A stretch of DNA of 64,000 bases. Origin: Madurella fahalii (taxonomy: Eukaryota; Ascomycota; Sordariomycetes; Sordariales). The position numbers and the translations under genes were made by a program. The notes beneath the pieces were generated by a model, which made no database searches, was not told the origin of the DNA, and was given only the letters and a program-made list of their open reading frames with translations. Location of the stretch: positions 1,426,001-1,490,000 of the forward strand of contig CM056875.1 of assembly GCA_029876055.1 (NCBI GenBank), given 5' to 3'. This document shows, piece by piece, positions 12,286-24,430 of the stretch (within the stretch, counting starts at the first letter, position 1; each line of letters opens with the position of its first letter).

Positions 12286-13682
12286 TTTTGCTCGAGAACC
12301 GAAGGGCGGCGGCAAAACGCTAGCGGAGGGGGATTGGCGCTGAAATGGGGTCGAATCACTGAAAATCGGTCAATAACTGAGCGCATGTCGCAAAAGATGG
12401 AAAGCAAGAAAACGTCGTCGCGCCAGGAGGATGTGGCTGCTCCCCCGGCGAAGGTATGGGGAGAGAGGAGATGAATCCAATTCACGTCAAACACAAAAGT
12501 TGACCAGCGCAGGCCGCCAGCGTTCCTGGGAGCTTTGCTGGGGCCGGGGCCAAGGGTTCAGTCACATACCCACTATATGAATGCCTATGCATATAGCCGA
12601 GTCGTCAGCCTCCATGGAAGTCGCTGGCCGACTTAAACCGCAACACAGTCTGCTGCAGCAACTGCAGTACTGTAACAGTATACTGGGAGAATGTACGACG
12701 CAAACCAAGGAAAGCCCAAGTATTTGCATCTTTAGGGAACACCCGTAGCCAGCTTTGTATTGTGTGCTGCGTGCGAAGGCGGTGAGCCAACAAAGCAAGT
12801 AGAGTTTCACCGCGAATCATCGACACCACACCATTGAAAACCCCCTTGCGTGGATTCCTAGACGGCGCGATGGCCTCTTCATTCAAACTCTGATGGCATT
12901 TGTCCGTTCCGTACAATACAGATTCTCACGCAAGGGCAAAGCGACCCTGCAACCGGCGTCCCGGCTGAGCTATTCCGTCCGTCCTCTTCCTATCTCACAC
13001 CACCGCTTGACTTGAGGCCCGAGATCCGCAAAGGCGCAGGGGAAGAGGACCTAGATCCGCTGGCCAGCGAACATACGTACCTTAGCTCGTCCGCTTGACA
13101 GCTGCGCCCGCCTCCTTGGCTCGTCGCTGCTGGAGACGGTTCCACCGGATGAAAAACAAACGCTCCACTATCCTTCTCGCCTCTAGAATCGAGGCCCCAA
13201 GGCTTACGCAAGACCAATGGAAATCGAGCGCACCTGGTTGTACGTACACATGAATCTCGCCATTGTTTTGAAACACGCTGTTTCCCGTTAGCTGCATACA
13301 AACGATGGGGCATAAATAGAACGTCCGAAATTAAAAGATAGGTGCTGTCCAATTGGGCTATCAAATCTCGCACAATTCTGCCGAGGGAAGAAGGGCATCC
13401 AAGCCGGCCCAAGGCCGGCGTGGCATCTACCCACTGTTATCGACAGCCGATATGACGCAACCACTTTCTCCAATCCAATTCTCCACGAGCAGGACTCGGC
13501 TAAGGATCTACGCCATTCCGAAAGTCTCGACTTCTGCGTGCGCGCGGCCCGGTGGAATCTGTAACCACCGGTACATCAGCCTTACGGCTCCGTCCTCTCC
13601 ACCTCGGAGGGCCCCGGAGGCGAGCCGCCGCCGACTCCCGAGCCCTCCGACTACTTTTCGTACAAGCTTGACAAGGCCGCCA
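12286..13682. other. Intergenic; promoter side of the MGA2-type gene
   Basis: No supported gene in about 1.4 kb. Open frames here are short and overlapping. The half nearest 12286 is the likely promoter and leader of the minus-strand MGA2-type gene; the other half is the 3' flank of the antiporter gene. Confidence 0.55.
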
Positions 13683-15592
13683 TTAACGCATGAGTTCAGC
13701 CCTACCCGTTAGAAGCACCCGCCCTGGTACCCCAGCGGCAAACGATGCCTCCTCAGGGAATCCTCTCGTTCGTCCGCTGTAGGGCGTTGAAGCCTGAGCA
13801 GACGACGCCCCTCTCGTTCCCATAGTGCTGGTTGCGGCGGTTTTACGATACTCTGGTCCATCCCCTTGGCAGGACGCCTTACCGCCTGCCAACTCCAGCT
13901 CCACCCCTCGAGAGATGATATTGCCGCCTATGCTGCAAACTGATGGCCCGGATCCGGCCGGAGCAGTGAAGAGCGCATCTCTCGGATTCCTTCTCCATTC
14001 CGGTCGGGAAATGGTAATCGCGCTCCATCCCCTGGTTGTCCTGAAGGGAGGAAGGGCATACGGACCATCACTCGGTGTCAACAATGCACCTCGCGACAAA
14101 GTCCGGGGGAGATAGTACCCCAATTTCCCAAGCGGAATGCTGAGTCCGTGGACCACCTGCAAACGTTCTGGTCAGCTGCTATCACGCTCGGATTCAATGC
14201 GCGACTCACAATGCTGCAAATGGCAATGAACCACACCACTATAGTGACCTGTTCCGGCAACTTCGTGACGTCGGCCCGAGGCTGGCCATCCACATCCAGA
14301 GTGTGCAGAAACTCCAGCGTAATGTGGAGGTAGAAGATGGCCGACACTCCGACCGGGCCAAAGAACCCCACGAAAACCGCCTGCCGCAACTCCTCGATCA
14401 GCGGCACGAACCGGTGCACCGCAAGCACCCACGGCAGACGCCGGAACAGGAGGACCAAAACGCCGAGGCCGACGAGCCGCCGGATCGGCACGACCGAGTT
14501 GTGTACGAAATCTTCCCAGGGACACACCGCGCCGTACCACAGGAAGACGGAAATGTTTAGCAGCATGTCAACCGTCGGCTGCAGCGAGTCGTCCAGCGTC
14601 TCCAGCCTGAACCAGTCATCCCAGGTAAACGCGTTTCCGGCAACGAAGCACGCAAGCACGTCGTCGCTCCCAATCATACCGCACGTGCCCGCGACGAAGA
14701 GCGCCAGCGAGATGGCAAAGACGAGGAAGCTCTCGCGGTCCACCCACTTGCGCTCCTCGGCCCAGTGTAACAGCCACTTGGCCATCCACCCAACCACCGC
14801 CCCGTACACAATACTTAGCAGAACCGTGTAGCCCCAAGTCTCGCCGAACCAAAGTCCCATGGCTACACGTGTACCACCTTGCCGGCCCCCACCGTCACCG
14901 TCACCGTCACCGCCGAGGTATTTGACCAGGTACAGCGCAAAGAACAGGAACGGATAACCCAGCCCATCGTTCAGCCCGGACTCGGCGATGATCATGCGCT
15001 GCAGGGGCTCGGGCACGTTGCTCTCGGCAAACTTGCCCTTGACGATCACGGCCGAGAGGACGGGATCGGTGGGCGTCACGCACGAGCCGACGACCAGCGC
15101 GTGCAGCGGCGTCATTCCGGGTACGAGCGCCCACACGAGCAGGCTCGTGGCCGCCCACATGGCCGCCATGACGGGGCCGACCAGGAGGGCCAAGGGCTTC
15201 CATTCCCCCTGCAGGTACCGGCTCGGCAGCTGGACGCCGGCCAAGACGAGCTGCACGCCCAGCACGAGGCGCGAGAAGGCGAGCGTGATGGCCGCGACAT
15301 TCTCGGCAGAGCCGAGGGCGTACTCGAGCGGGCGGATCAGGTTGGCCGCGCGCGGGGAGAAGGCGACGCCCGCGAGGAGGGAGATAACTGTGTGCGCCCG
15401 CGTTTGATTCCGCGTGTCAGCTACCGGTAGGTTTACATGAGTTGGTCTTTGAGGAGGGTCAGTGTGTGACGTACGGGCTTCGGAAAGGTAAAATCCCTCC
15501 TTGAACAAGTACGAGACCAAGCCGAATCCCGATATCCAACCCCCCAGAACGCTCAGGGCGATGTTGAAGTTTGTGGTTGCCAAGGTAGGCAT
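13683..15592 (-). CDS. NHA1: Plasma-membrane Na+/H+ antiporter, NHA1/SOD2 type
   Basis: Exports Na+ (and probably K+) in exchange for protons; CPA1-type cation/proton antiporter. Three exons are proposed: 15592-15475, 15387-14210 and 14156-13683, with introns 15388-15474 (87 nt) and 14157-14209 (53 nt), giving 589 aa. Splicing restores the family segments YLSEALISLLAGVAF and AICSIVVHGLSIPLGKLGY. About 12 hydrophobic segments are visible. Family signatures are IRPLEYALGSAENVAAITL, LVLGVQLVLAGVQLP, VVGSCVTPTDPVLSAVIV and IIAESGLNDGLGYPFLF, which carries the Asn-Asp pair of the ion-binding site. A short Gly/Asp insert (near 14890-14910) lies in a loop. The cytosolic tail is about 130 residues, much shorter than the several hundred of yeast Nha1, and is the least certain part of the model. 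Confidence 0.9.
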
Positions 15593-16357
15593 CTTGGACT
15601 GTCTCCACGGTTCAGGCGTCTATTTTTTTTGGCCACTTGCTCCGTAAACAAAACCGAGGCAACGGCCGTTGGCAGATCCCTTTTATTTACCAGCGTCACG
15701 GCTCGGTCGCGAAACCGCAACAACAAAAGCCTGTGCTCTCGTATCATGGGGGTCTGAGCAACAATCGCCCCTTCGTGACGGGCTGTAAACATGGTGCACA
15801 GTTACAGCGTGGGTTCTTTGGCCGGAGAGGGTTACCGTGCAGAGATGGGCAACCGGATTGAGCAGGGATAGGATTGGGATGCAGAACAGGTTCGAGTTGT
15901 GACGAGGGCATCGGCACTGACTTGTCAGTCCGGACAGGATACAATCATTGGCACGAGGACCCAGCTGGGATAGGTTGAGGCCGATCCACAAGGACAAGGG
16001 ATTGACCGCTGCAGCGTTACTCCAGTCTTTCAAGGTTTGGTGGGCTGCGGTTCGTCCTGGTCTACTGTGCAAAGAGCCGAGAGTTGCGGATGCGCTCAAA
16101 AGCTCTCGTCTGCAATGCTGCTGCTTGTGCGTGTTAACGATCTGCGGCGTCTGGACTTTTGGTGGAGGTGGGTCATAGCAAGCCGAGCAAAAGCAAGCTA
16201 CCCACATTCACGTCAAGGCGCTTGCAATCAACATACCCCGCCCATTGCATACGGAGCGAAAACGCCCGTTCCTCTCCCTTTTCCGATTCGGACCCCATAT
16301 CGAGTTACATAGCTGACATCCTGGTGTCTTGCGACACAAAAAAAGAAAGCAAAAATG
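15593..16357. other. Intergenic; promoter of the antiporter gene and 3' flank of the tRNA
   Basis: No protein gene is supported. Just below the tRNA 3' end, plus-strand A runs near 16338-16355 read as T runs on the minus strand, suitable as an RNA polymerase III terminator. Confidence 0.55.
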
Positions 16358-16429
16358 TGCGACCTGGGGGAATCGAACCCCCCTCTGTTGCTTGGAAGGC
16401 AACAATGCTAACCACTACACCAAGGCCGC
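16358..16429 (-). tRNA. tRNA-Gly(UCC)
   Basis: The minus strand folds as a complete 72-nt cloverleaf. The acceptor arm pairs GCGGCCT with AGGTCGC (one G-U pair) and has an A discriminator. The D arm contains GTGTAGTGGTTAGCA. The anticodon stem pairs GTTGC with GCAAC around the loop CTTCCAA, so the anticodon is TCC, reading GGA (and GGG) glycine codons. The T arm is GGGGG-TTCGATT-CCCCC. There is no intron. The internal A box (GTGTAGTGGTTAGCA region) and B box (GGTTCGATTCC) are both present, and T runs follow the 3' end. Confidence 0.96.
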
Positions 16430-17165
16430 ATCTTCATATGTTCATGTGGGTCAAGGATTCGGCTTATAAGCTGACAGCGTGTGCTATATCAACCAACCCA
16501 CCAATTGTAGTCTTCACACAATCTATACTCACCAGCGGAAGATATCGTGTTGGAAAATGGCTGTATAATATGTAGGAATGAGTTAGCTACTGGAGCTAGG
16601 TGTGTGCTGGGGGAAAAGCTCAAGCCAGGTTCTCCTTCTGCAGCAGCCTGTCTTGCCGGCGTCATTAGACGCTGCCAATGCTTTCAGAGTGGTTGATGGT
16701 CGTATGTTGGAATAATTAGGCGGTACGTTAGGGCAAACATCAGACTTACATATATATATGTATTCCTCCATCTATCAACCAATATTAAAGTCACAAGCAA
16801 TAGTCCTGCGCATAGCGGGCCAACAAGTCCTTCAATGGCGACTTTCTAGTATGCATTTGGTATTCCGTCAGCGCCATCTATCCTCTACTATCGCGTATCA
16901 TCGATCATAATGAACCCGATGCCCGTTACGGTTCCCGCAAGCGCCGGGCTCATGAAGACTGCCTATCTAACGCCGGCCTCCAGTATCCCTCTGCTGGAAA
17001 AAAAAAAATAAAAAAAAAAAATATAAAAAGAATGTAGCGCCATAATGCCAATTCGACGAGAGGACTACCTAACTCCTCTGGCATCTGTTTTACAAAACCC
17101 CAAGTAAGCCCCATATGATCCCCCAAGTCTATAAGACTATGAGCCGCGGCGAGCGCGGCGCCGAA
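16430..17165. other. Intergenic
   Basis: AT-richer stretch with an A-rich block at about 16990-17030 and a TATA-like repeat at about 16748-16760. Lies upstream of the tRNA and downstream of the TAD3-like gene. No gene seen. Confidence 0.5.
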
Positions 17166-18462
17166 CTAGGCATGGACCGCCTTGTCCACATGCAGTGGCT
17201 TTATACAGCCGCTCGATTCCCACTCCCAGGCAATCAAGCTCCAATTCAGCTCCCGACGCCAGAACAAGCCGAGCCCGCGGCCGCCATCGGCTCCTTTAAG
17301 GGCAGGATGACCCTGGCCACGATCCTCCGCGCAGAGCCCGCCCGTCAGCGGCATACGATGACGGAAGACGACTTTGCCCATGCGCGAATGAAGGATAGCC
17401 ATCGAACACATGACGCAGGGCTCGTGTGTCAGGTACATCTCGAGGCCGTGGCAGAGGTAGCCGTCGGGGTTCGGGTGCTCCAACTCAAAGACCTTCCTCT
17501 CGTCTTGGAGAATCGGGCTGTCCTGGAAGGCTTCGAACTCAAGAATGGGCGTCGGTCTGGTCTCCGTGCTCCTATTCTCTGCTCGGACGAGCTTTTGGGC
17601 GACGAAGCTGATAGCCCGCATCGCCGAATGTGCCATGGGGTTTCCGGTGCAGCCGACCTTCCCTTGCTGGCGCCAGCGAGCATCCCCTGCCAAGGCAACA
17701 ATTTTCGTTTGACCCTCTTCCCTCTGGATGATGCAAGCCCCCATGGGCTCCCCATAGCCTGCAGCATGGGTTTGGTTGGCAACCTGGTGGGCGAGCGTCA
17801 TCCATATCGCAGCATCGTTGGATATCTCGTCCGTATTGCGGACGATCATGGAAGGATGTGGCCCGAGAGGGTTGTTCTTTCGATATAACGCTGGCCAGAA
17901 GTGTTGGGACCACATGGCAGCCTGGATCTGAGACGCCGGGGAAACCATAGGAACGGGGACGCTGCGGAGGAATATCTCATCCTCCATGCCCTCCACTGTC
18001 GACAGCGCCGCTATGACCTCGTCGCGGTTGAGCATGCTCTCGGGCCCAACAATGATGTAAATCCAGTTCGACTTGCCCGTGTGTATCTGCCGGCTCTGCG
18101 GGGATTCGTTCATGAACTGCGCCTTGAGATGAGCGGGAAGGTCTGACGGTTTGGCGCATCTGCGTAGATGAGGGACACCCTTAATGATTTCATCGGGAAG
18201 CAGGCTGCGTAACAAACTGGGGCGTGCGTGAGCGAACGGAGCTGGGCCAGAGGTTGGGTGAAACGTACGTGATGGCCGGATTTGCGGACTTGAGTGGGGT
18301 GCGAGTGATGAGCACTCGTCCTGTTTGATAGTCGTCTCGCAATTCGAGCGTCGTCTTCAGCGGAATGAGAACGCCATGCTCGACCTCATCGTGTACAAGA
18401 TCCCGGACAACGGGATCCTGCGCGTCAAGTGTGCTCTTAATGGACGTGTCATTCCCGTCCAT
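17166..18462 (-). CDS. TAD3: tRNA-specific adenosine deaminase subunit TAD3
   Basis: Non-catalytic partner of TAD2 (ADAT2/ADAT3 heterodimer), which converts A34 to inosine in tRNA anticodons. Two exons are proposed: 18462-18269 and 18216-17166, with a 52-nt intron (GTACGT...CCAG), giving 414 aa. The ATG at 18462 is the first in-frame Met. The C-terminal half carries the cytidine-deaminase-like zinc fold: NPMAHSAMRAI supplies the zinc-binding His, and EPCVMCSMAILHSRMGKVVF supplies the two Cys. The catalytic Glu of active deaminases (HAE) is replaced here by HSA, the hallmark of the TAD3/ADAT3 subunit. The N-terminus has the RVLITRTPLKSANPAIT block typical of TAD3. The splice restores AITLLRSLLPDEI. 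It is divergent from the PFK-2 gene across about 2.8 kb. Confidence 0.92.
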
Positions 18463-21221
18463 CGTATCCGGGTACAACTTCTGGGTTGTCCGAAACTTGT
18501 TATCACGCAAGGGACGAGCCCGCAACCGTGTCGAGCACCCGACGACTCGAAATCAGCGTGCGGACGAGGTGACGGGACTGGTGGGCGAAGGTTGTTTACG
18601 CTGTGCTGGCGGCAGTACCGGCTACAATGGGTGCACGAAGGAGAGGGCCGCAGAAGGCGAAAAAAAGCTAAAACCCAGAAGGACACCAAGATGATGAAAC
18701 ATGGCGAGGACTAGCTGCAGCCCAAGTGCACGGGAAAGAACAAGTGCAGCCCCCCGTCAACAGGAAAGAAAGCGATGCTTGCATCTGCCTTTCAAACCGC
18801 CGTCGCGACCAAAAAGAAAAAATAAGGTAAAGGAAAAAAAAGATACAGCAGCCCCACCCTGTTCCTGGACCCTGGAAACGGGGCAGGTGCCATGCAGCCA
18901 GCCCCGCCGCCCTTCACTGAGCTACTGCACAAAGGAAGATGCAGCCCCGCCGCCACCACCTCAGCTCCATTTCGTCGCGTAGCAGTGGCGGGGCTAAATG
19001 ACTTCTCCAAGACCTGCACCAAATGCGGGAGGCGGGAGTGAGTCATGGTTATTACCAACAAGCTTTTGCTCGAGCACTCTCCGGACGTCTCATATAAAGG
19101 CGCTATCTAAGACGCCCTTATCATGGCTTTTGGAGCGACATGATTTTGTCTCCGCAGACGGACCGTGCCTATGTCTGAGCAAAGGTAAGGCACCTTTTCA
19201 GGGATGCATGCTGCTGTTTCTGCATCCTGAATCTTTCCTCGCTTTCCCGCCTCTACCATAGAGTTCAGACCACAGCATGTTTTCTGCGGCTAGCACCCGC
19301 CGCTTTAAGTTCCATGGCTCTCTCTAACAATCGCAAATAACGACCCCTTAGACGCCTGGCTCATTCTCCCATCGCTTTCCCGGGTTTGGTGCCTCCGATG
19401 TGGGCTCCGGCTAGCCCCTCCACCTTAGCTTGGTGGGGCTTGGTGGGGCCCCGGCGGAGCTCTCCATTTCTCTGCAGGAGACAGACGTCGGCGATCCCAC
19501 AGATCGTTTGCCGAAAGAGCGCGACCCAGCCTGTCGGTCTTGGCAAGCGACGCTACCGCAGCGGTTCAGTGTGTGGGGGTCGTATTTCCCCTCGTGCGCA
19601 AAAGGCCGTCGGGGGTCACAGCAGCCTCCTCCCGGACAACTTTGCGCCAGCCTGTCATCTTGCATTCAGTGCAGGATGACTTTGGGGGGTTTACTCCCAA
19701 ACTTAATCACTTGCATGCGCCTCGCGCTGACGGAGCTCCGAGCGCGGAGCTGCTTTTCCCCAGACTTGAAGTGATGGGAAAGCCAAGTCGGCGCTTCTCT
19801 GTAAAAAGTAACGATCCGCATCTTCATCAATCTGGCAAAGTCCATTCCATGGACCGGAGTGTTATAGCAATACCTCGCGGCATCGGCAGCAAATGAAATA
19901 TCTGGGGCTGTAATTCCCTTGTACAGTGTTGGTATTTCCAACCCCAGGGCAAGATGGTGCCGTCCATAGCCTCAGGCCTGTTAGCTCTTCCAAGATTGGC
20001 GTTTCGGACCGGAAGGCGGACCTTTGTCCTGCGGCTCGCCAAAGGTAGACAAGGCTCAGAGGGAAAGTTGAAATACCGGTAGTGGTCGACCCCAGTCGCG
20101 TAGTCTCTTTGCATCCCTTTTTTTCTTTTTTTTCTGTCAACCAGACGCATCATCGTCATCGTCATCATCGTGATCTTGGACACCGACCGATATTTCCCCA
20201 CGAGTACATAGTAGATCTCGTCAACGCCTACGTCAACGATCCAAGGGCCCATCAGGACCACCATTGTGGGGTTCGACGTCCAGTTACACAACGGCCGCCG
20301 AGTGGCCAAGTGATCAAGGGACCGAGTACCGGAATACGGGATCGCTGGGTGACGGACGAGACGTGCGTCTTGGACCTGTTGCAGGAAAATCCGACTCAAG
20401 ACACCGGATCCTTCCAGCGTCACGCCGCTGTCCCATCTACGGACGGGCCAGTCATCATTCCGCCAGCTCTTGGCATCGACAGCCTCGAAAATGTTGGGTA
20501 GATTTCAGACCAGGACAGCAGGCCAGTTTGCCTGTTGAATCACCCCACAACGAACCCAGTTACGTCACCTAGTTTCGCGCCGAACCCCCGTGCCCAGCAG
20601 CGCCGGCTGCCCTTTGGCTCCATAACCAAGCCTCTTACATCGCCTCGCGCAATAGCGCACATAATATTTTGTGCAATCCCAAAACCTTCTCGAGCGGACA
20701 CAGAAGGCGGTTTCTGGCAGGTGTGTGGCATTCTTCAAATTTCAGTTGCGGATTCCTTGGACAGCCGAGTCGCTAGTGGCTCTAAGATCAAAGTTCGAGT
20801 TTGAGTTTGGACCGCGCACTCGGTGCATTCAATGTGCTTGGGCCCGAAGGTCCCGGATGCATTTGGCTCGCAATTTTATGGTCGGCGTCTTTCCTCCGAT
20901 CGGCTCATTGGCTGATACCAAACAGCTGGAACCCGCTCCAAGAGACCCATAAAGACCCCTGCGCTGACTGCAGGCGCCCCATTGACTTGGCTTGGGACTT
21001 TTTGAATCACCAAATCTCCCACTTCCCATGTCACAACATCTGTCTGTCCTACCACCCGACAGACTCAGTCTTCAATACAAAGGTCTTGATTTTCTTTGTC
21101 ATATCCCCCTATATCTTCCCCTCGAGAACTTCACCCACGTAATACCGACACCACGGCTGACTTCGAATCCTACCCCAAAGCCCTGGGCGCGCCGCAGTCA
21201 CAGTCGCTGCGGAAGCTGGCC
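18463..21221. promoter_or_regulatory. Long divergent intergenic region between TAD3 and PFK-2/FBPase-2
   Basis: About 2.76 kb separates the two start codons. No gene is firmly supported. A minus-strand open frame at 19827-20423 and a neighbouring one at 20540-20731 look partly protein-like and are listed as a finding. The last 300 bases before 21222 are C/T-rich, and an upstream first exon of the PFK-2 gene could lie here because its frame stays open from 21090 without an ATG. Confidence 0.5.
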
Positions 21222-23394
21222 ATGAGCCATCTCATCGGGTCATCAGCAACAGCACCTCCGTCGCCCAAGCTCCGTTCCAACGGAGAATACCACCACGATG
21301 ATGCAAGATCGCGCATCCACAGCGGCCTTCTGCCGCCTCCCGGCGCACCATACTGGACAAGCGCCCTGAAGTCTCTGAAGGACTTTGGCCCTCTGTCGCG
21401 ATCCGACAAGGACTCATTTCCCCACTATGACTCCCCCTACTCGCGCAGTATATCATCTACAGCGCCTGGCTCACCTCGAATGTGAGTTGCACCGTCTCCG
21501 TTCTATTCCGCTCCCCTCCTCCACAAGGGGCTCGTTGCAGCATCCACCTCTCGTACAAAACGATTAACAAATCTGCACAGTCCGCCCGTGAGACAGAATT
21601 CCGGCAGCCACACTCCGAGAATCCGCCCGCATGCGACGACTCTCAATATCCCAGGAATGACGCGCTCAAGAGCCTCTCCCGATGGCCGCATCCCGGACAG
21701 AGACGTCGCCGCGAAACTGGTCATCATCATGGTCGGCCTGCCGGCCAGGGGAAAGTCATACATCACCAAGAAAATCCAGCGGTATCTGTCCTGGCAACAG
21801 CACAATACCAAGATCTTCAATGTGGGCAACCGTAGGCGCATTGCCGCCGGTGTGGCCAACCCGCCCAATGCGTCTCCGACTTCGGCGACCGACAAGGGTG
21901 ACGTGCCCACCCAGGCCGCTGCCATACTCTTGAATGGCTCGAAGCCGCCCGCAATCGTGGTCGAAGAAGAGCCAACGAAGCTAGACCTTAACAAGCCCGC
22001 GAGTGGCTCGAAGCCTGGCGAGAAGATTGACCAGTCGGCCTCGTTCTTCGATCCGAAGAACGAAACCGCGTCCAAGCTCCGCGAACAGGTTGCCATCGAC
22101 ACGCTTGATGAATTGCTGGCGTATCTTCTCCATCAGGGCGGTGCCGTCGGCATTCTGGATGCCACCAACAGCACTATTCATCGGCGACAGCTCCTAGTGG
22201 ACCACATTAAGGCAAGGGAGCCAAAGCTGGGCATTCTCTTCATTGAGAGCATCTGCCATGATCAGAACGTAAGTCACATTTTCCTAGTTCGTATGCTGGC
22301 TTCTCAGCTGACCGTACTCGCAGCTCTTGGAAGCGAATATGCGCTTGAAGCTCTCTGGACCGGACTACCGAGATAAGGATCCAGTTCAGTCGCTAGAGGA
22401 TTTCAAGCAGCGAGTCAAAGCATACGAGAGCGCCTATGAGCCGCTAGGCGAGTATGAGGAGGACCATGACTTGCAATACATTCAAGTTCGTAATCCCATA
22501 AGTTCCCGATCCGGGGCACGCGTTAACAGCATGCAGATGATCGATGTGGGCCGGAAGATTATCCAGCACCGTCTAAGAGGCTTCCTGAGCGGCGGTATTG
22601 CCTCGTACCTCACCACGTTCAATCTCTCGCCGAGACAGATCTGGATTACCCGCCACGGCCAAAGTGTGGATAACCAGCTGCATAAGCTGGGCGGCAACTC
22701 GGAGCTGACTGAGGTGGGCCATTGCTACGGCCAAGCCCTCTACAATTTCATCACGTACAAACGGCAGGAATGGCTGGTTGAGCAGAAGAACAAGATCGCG
22801 CGGTCATCCTTCCCGCCGCAGCCTGGCGACAACACGCCGCCGTACCCGGAGCTTAACCAGGAGCTCGACGACAAAAACTTTTGCGTCTGGACGTCGATGC
22901 TCAAGCGCAGTGTGGAGACGGCCGAGTATTTTGAGGCAGATGAAGACTACGATGTCAAGGCCTGGGAGATGCTGAACGAGCTGAATGCCGGCGCATTCGA
23001 GGGTATGACGTATGACGAGATCGCCCAGAAGTACCCCGAGGAGTACCAGAAGCGGACAAAGGACAAGCTCCAGTACATCTACCCCGGTGTCGGAGGCGAA
23101 GGCTACCTCCAGGTCATCAGCCGTCTCCGCGACATGGTACGCGAGATGGAACGCATCACAGACCACGTCCTGATCATCGGGCACCGGTCAGTCTGCCGAG
23201 TGCTGATGGCTTACTTTATGGACCTCACGAGAGACGATATTGCGGATCTCGACATGCCGCTCGGCATGCTCTATGCTATCGAACCAAAGCCATACGGGAT
23301 CGAATTCCATGCTTACCGGTACGACAGCGAGAAGCAGTGGTTTGAGGAGTTGCCCAACTATAAGCCTCAGAAGACGGTGGACAGGAACTCGTAA
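21222..23394 (+). CDS. 6-phosphofructo-2-kinase / fructose-2,6-bisphosphatase
   Basis: Makes and degrades fructose 2,6-bisphosphate, the cytosolic switch between glycolysis and gluconeogenesis. Four exons are proposed: 21222-21481, 21581-22268, 22324-22485 and 22537-23394, with introns of 99, 55 and 51 nt, giving 655 aa. The N-terminal kinase has its P-loop at about residue 138 (VGLPARGKSYITKKIQRYL), then FNVGNRRR, ILDATNST and ESICHDQN. The C-terminal phosphatase domain has the histidine-phosphatase motif WITRHGQS near 409, WTSMLKRSVETAEYF, LNAGAFEGMTYDEI and a second His in VLIIGHRSVCR near 584. Both phosphatase histidines are present, so the phosphatase half may be active, unlike yeast Pfk26. 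A roughly 65-residue low-complexity insert follows GNRRR. The start is the first in-frame ATG, but an upstream exon is possible. The last intron is 51 nt with no in-frame stop. Confidence 0.93.
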
Positions 23395-24430
23395 TGTTGC
23401 CACGAAGCCTACCCTCACGTGTACGACTACGCAATTGTGGACTTAATGGGGGTTACAGGATTCAACACACGTCGGCGTCGGCGGCCACGGCGACGGTTAA
23501 CACGGGACTAACCTCTACTCATTTCTTTATACGATATAAATATACGGGACGGCTTGCCAGGGGTAACAAGTGGGAACGGAAGAGGATGGATGACATACAC
23601 GTACATGGACCAGAGGACTGCATTTACGTTTTTGGGAGGGAGTTTGGGTTTCGGGAAGTACTGTGCATTTATTTGCCTGTGAGCTGCAGCGACTGGGTTT
23701 CCAACTCTGCCTCTTGGAAGACGGCGGTTTCGGTTGGGTTTTGGCCGGTGGCGTACGCAAGGGTAGGAGTAAAGATTTGGGAATGGGTCGGAGCGGTCCT
23801 GCATGACACTGTTACTAGATGATCGTCCTCTCGATAGAGATTCCACAGATTCACATACCTAGGTCGGTAGGCCATGACCTAGATAGATCTATCAGTACCG
23901 GAAGCACTGAGTCCCGCCGCTTGCGAGAATAATACTAGATGAATAATTCGCTCCAGGTTGTTGCTGCGTTGTGGCGACTTTGTATCAGCGGATTACCAAG
24001 CCCGAGTACAGAGATGACACTATTACTATGCATCGGTGGTCGAAGGGCTGCACTCTGTATGTACTGTATGTACGGAATCACCTAATGTTAAGCAGAGAAC
24101 CCTAGAATGGAATGTCATGCCTTTGCTGACATCTGCCATGGTGCAGATTCAGTTTGCGAATCCCCAATTGGATTACAGGTACGAGGTGAATCTGCAAGTA
24201 GGGATTTGGCACGTTACTTCGCAGCTGCGGATGATGATCTCAATTCTGTGACTAGAAGCAGATGTTGGTATTATCCCTGATCAACCTTTCGAACTACAAC
24301 AAACTAAGAGACAAACAGCAGAAACTATCTATATAGCCAAGGACAAAACACAAAAATGCAAGACACCAAAATTCCCTCTTTCCCTCGTTACTAACGGCCT
24401 CCAACCCCTTACATCTAGACACCCGAATCT
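23395..24430. other. Intergenic between convergent genes
   Basis: 3' flanks of PFK-2/FBPase-2 (+) and the gene ending at 24431 (-). A near-repeat of TGTATGTAC occurs twice at about 24056-24073. No supported gene. Confidence 0.55.
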
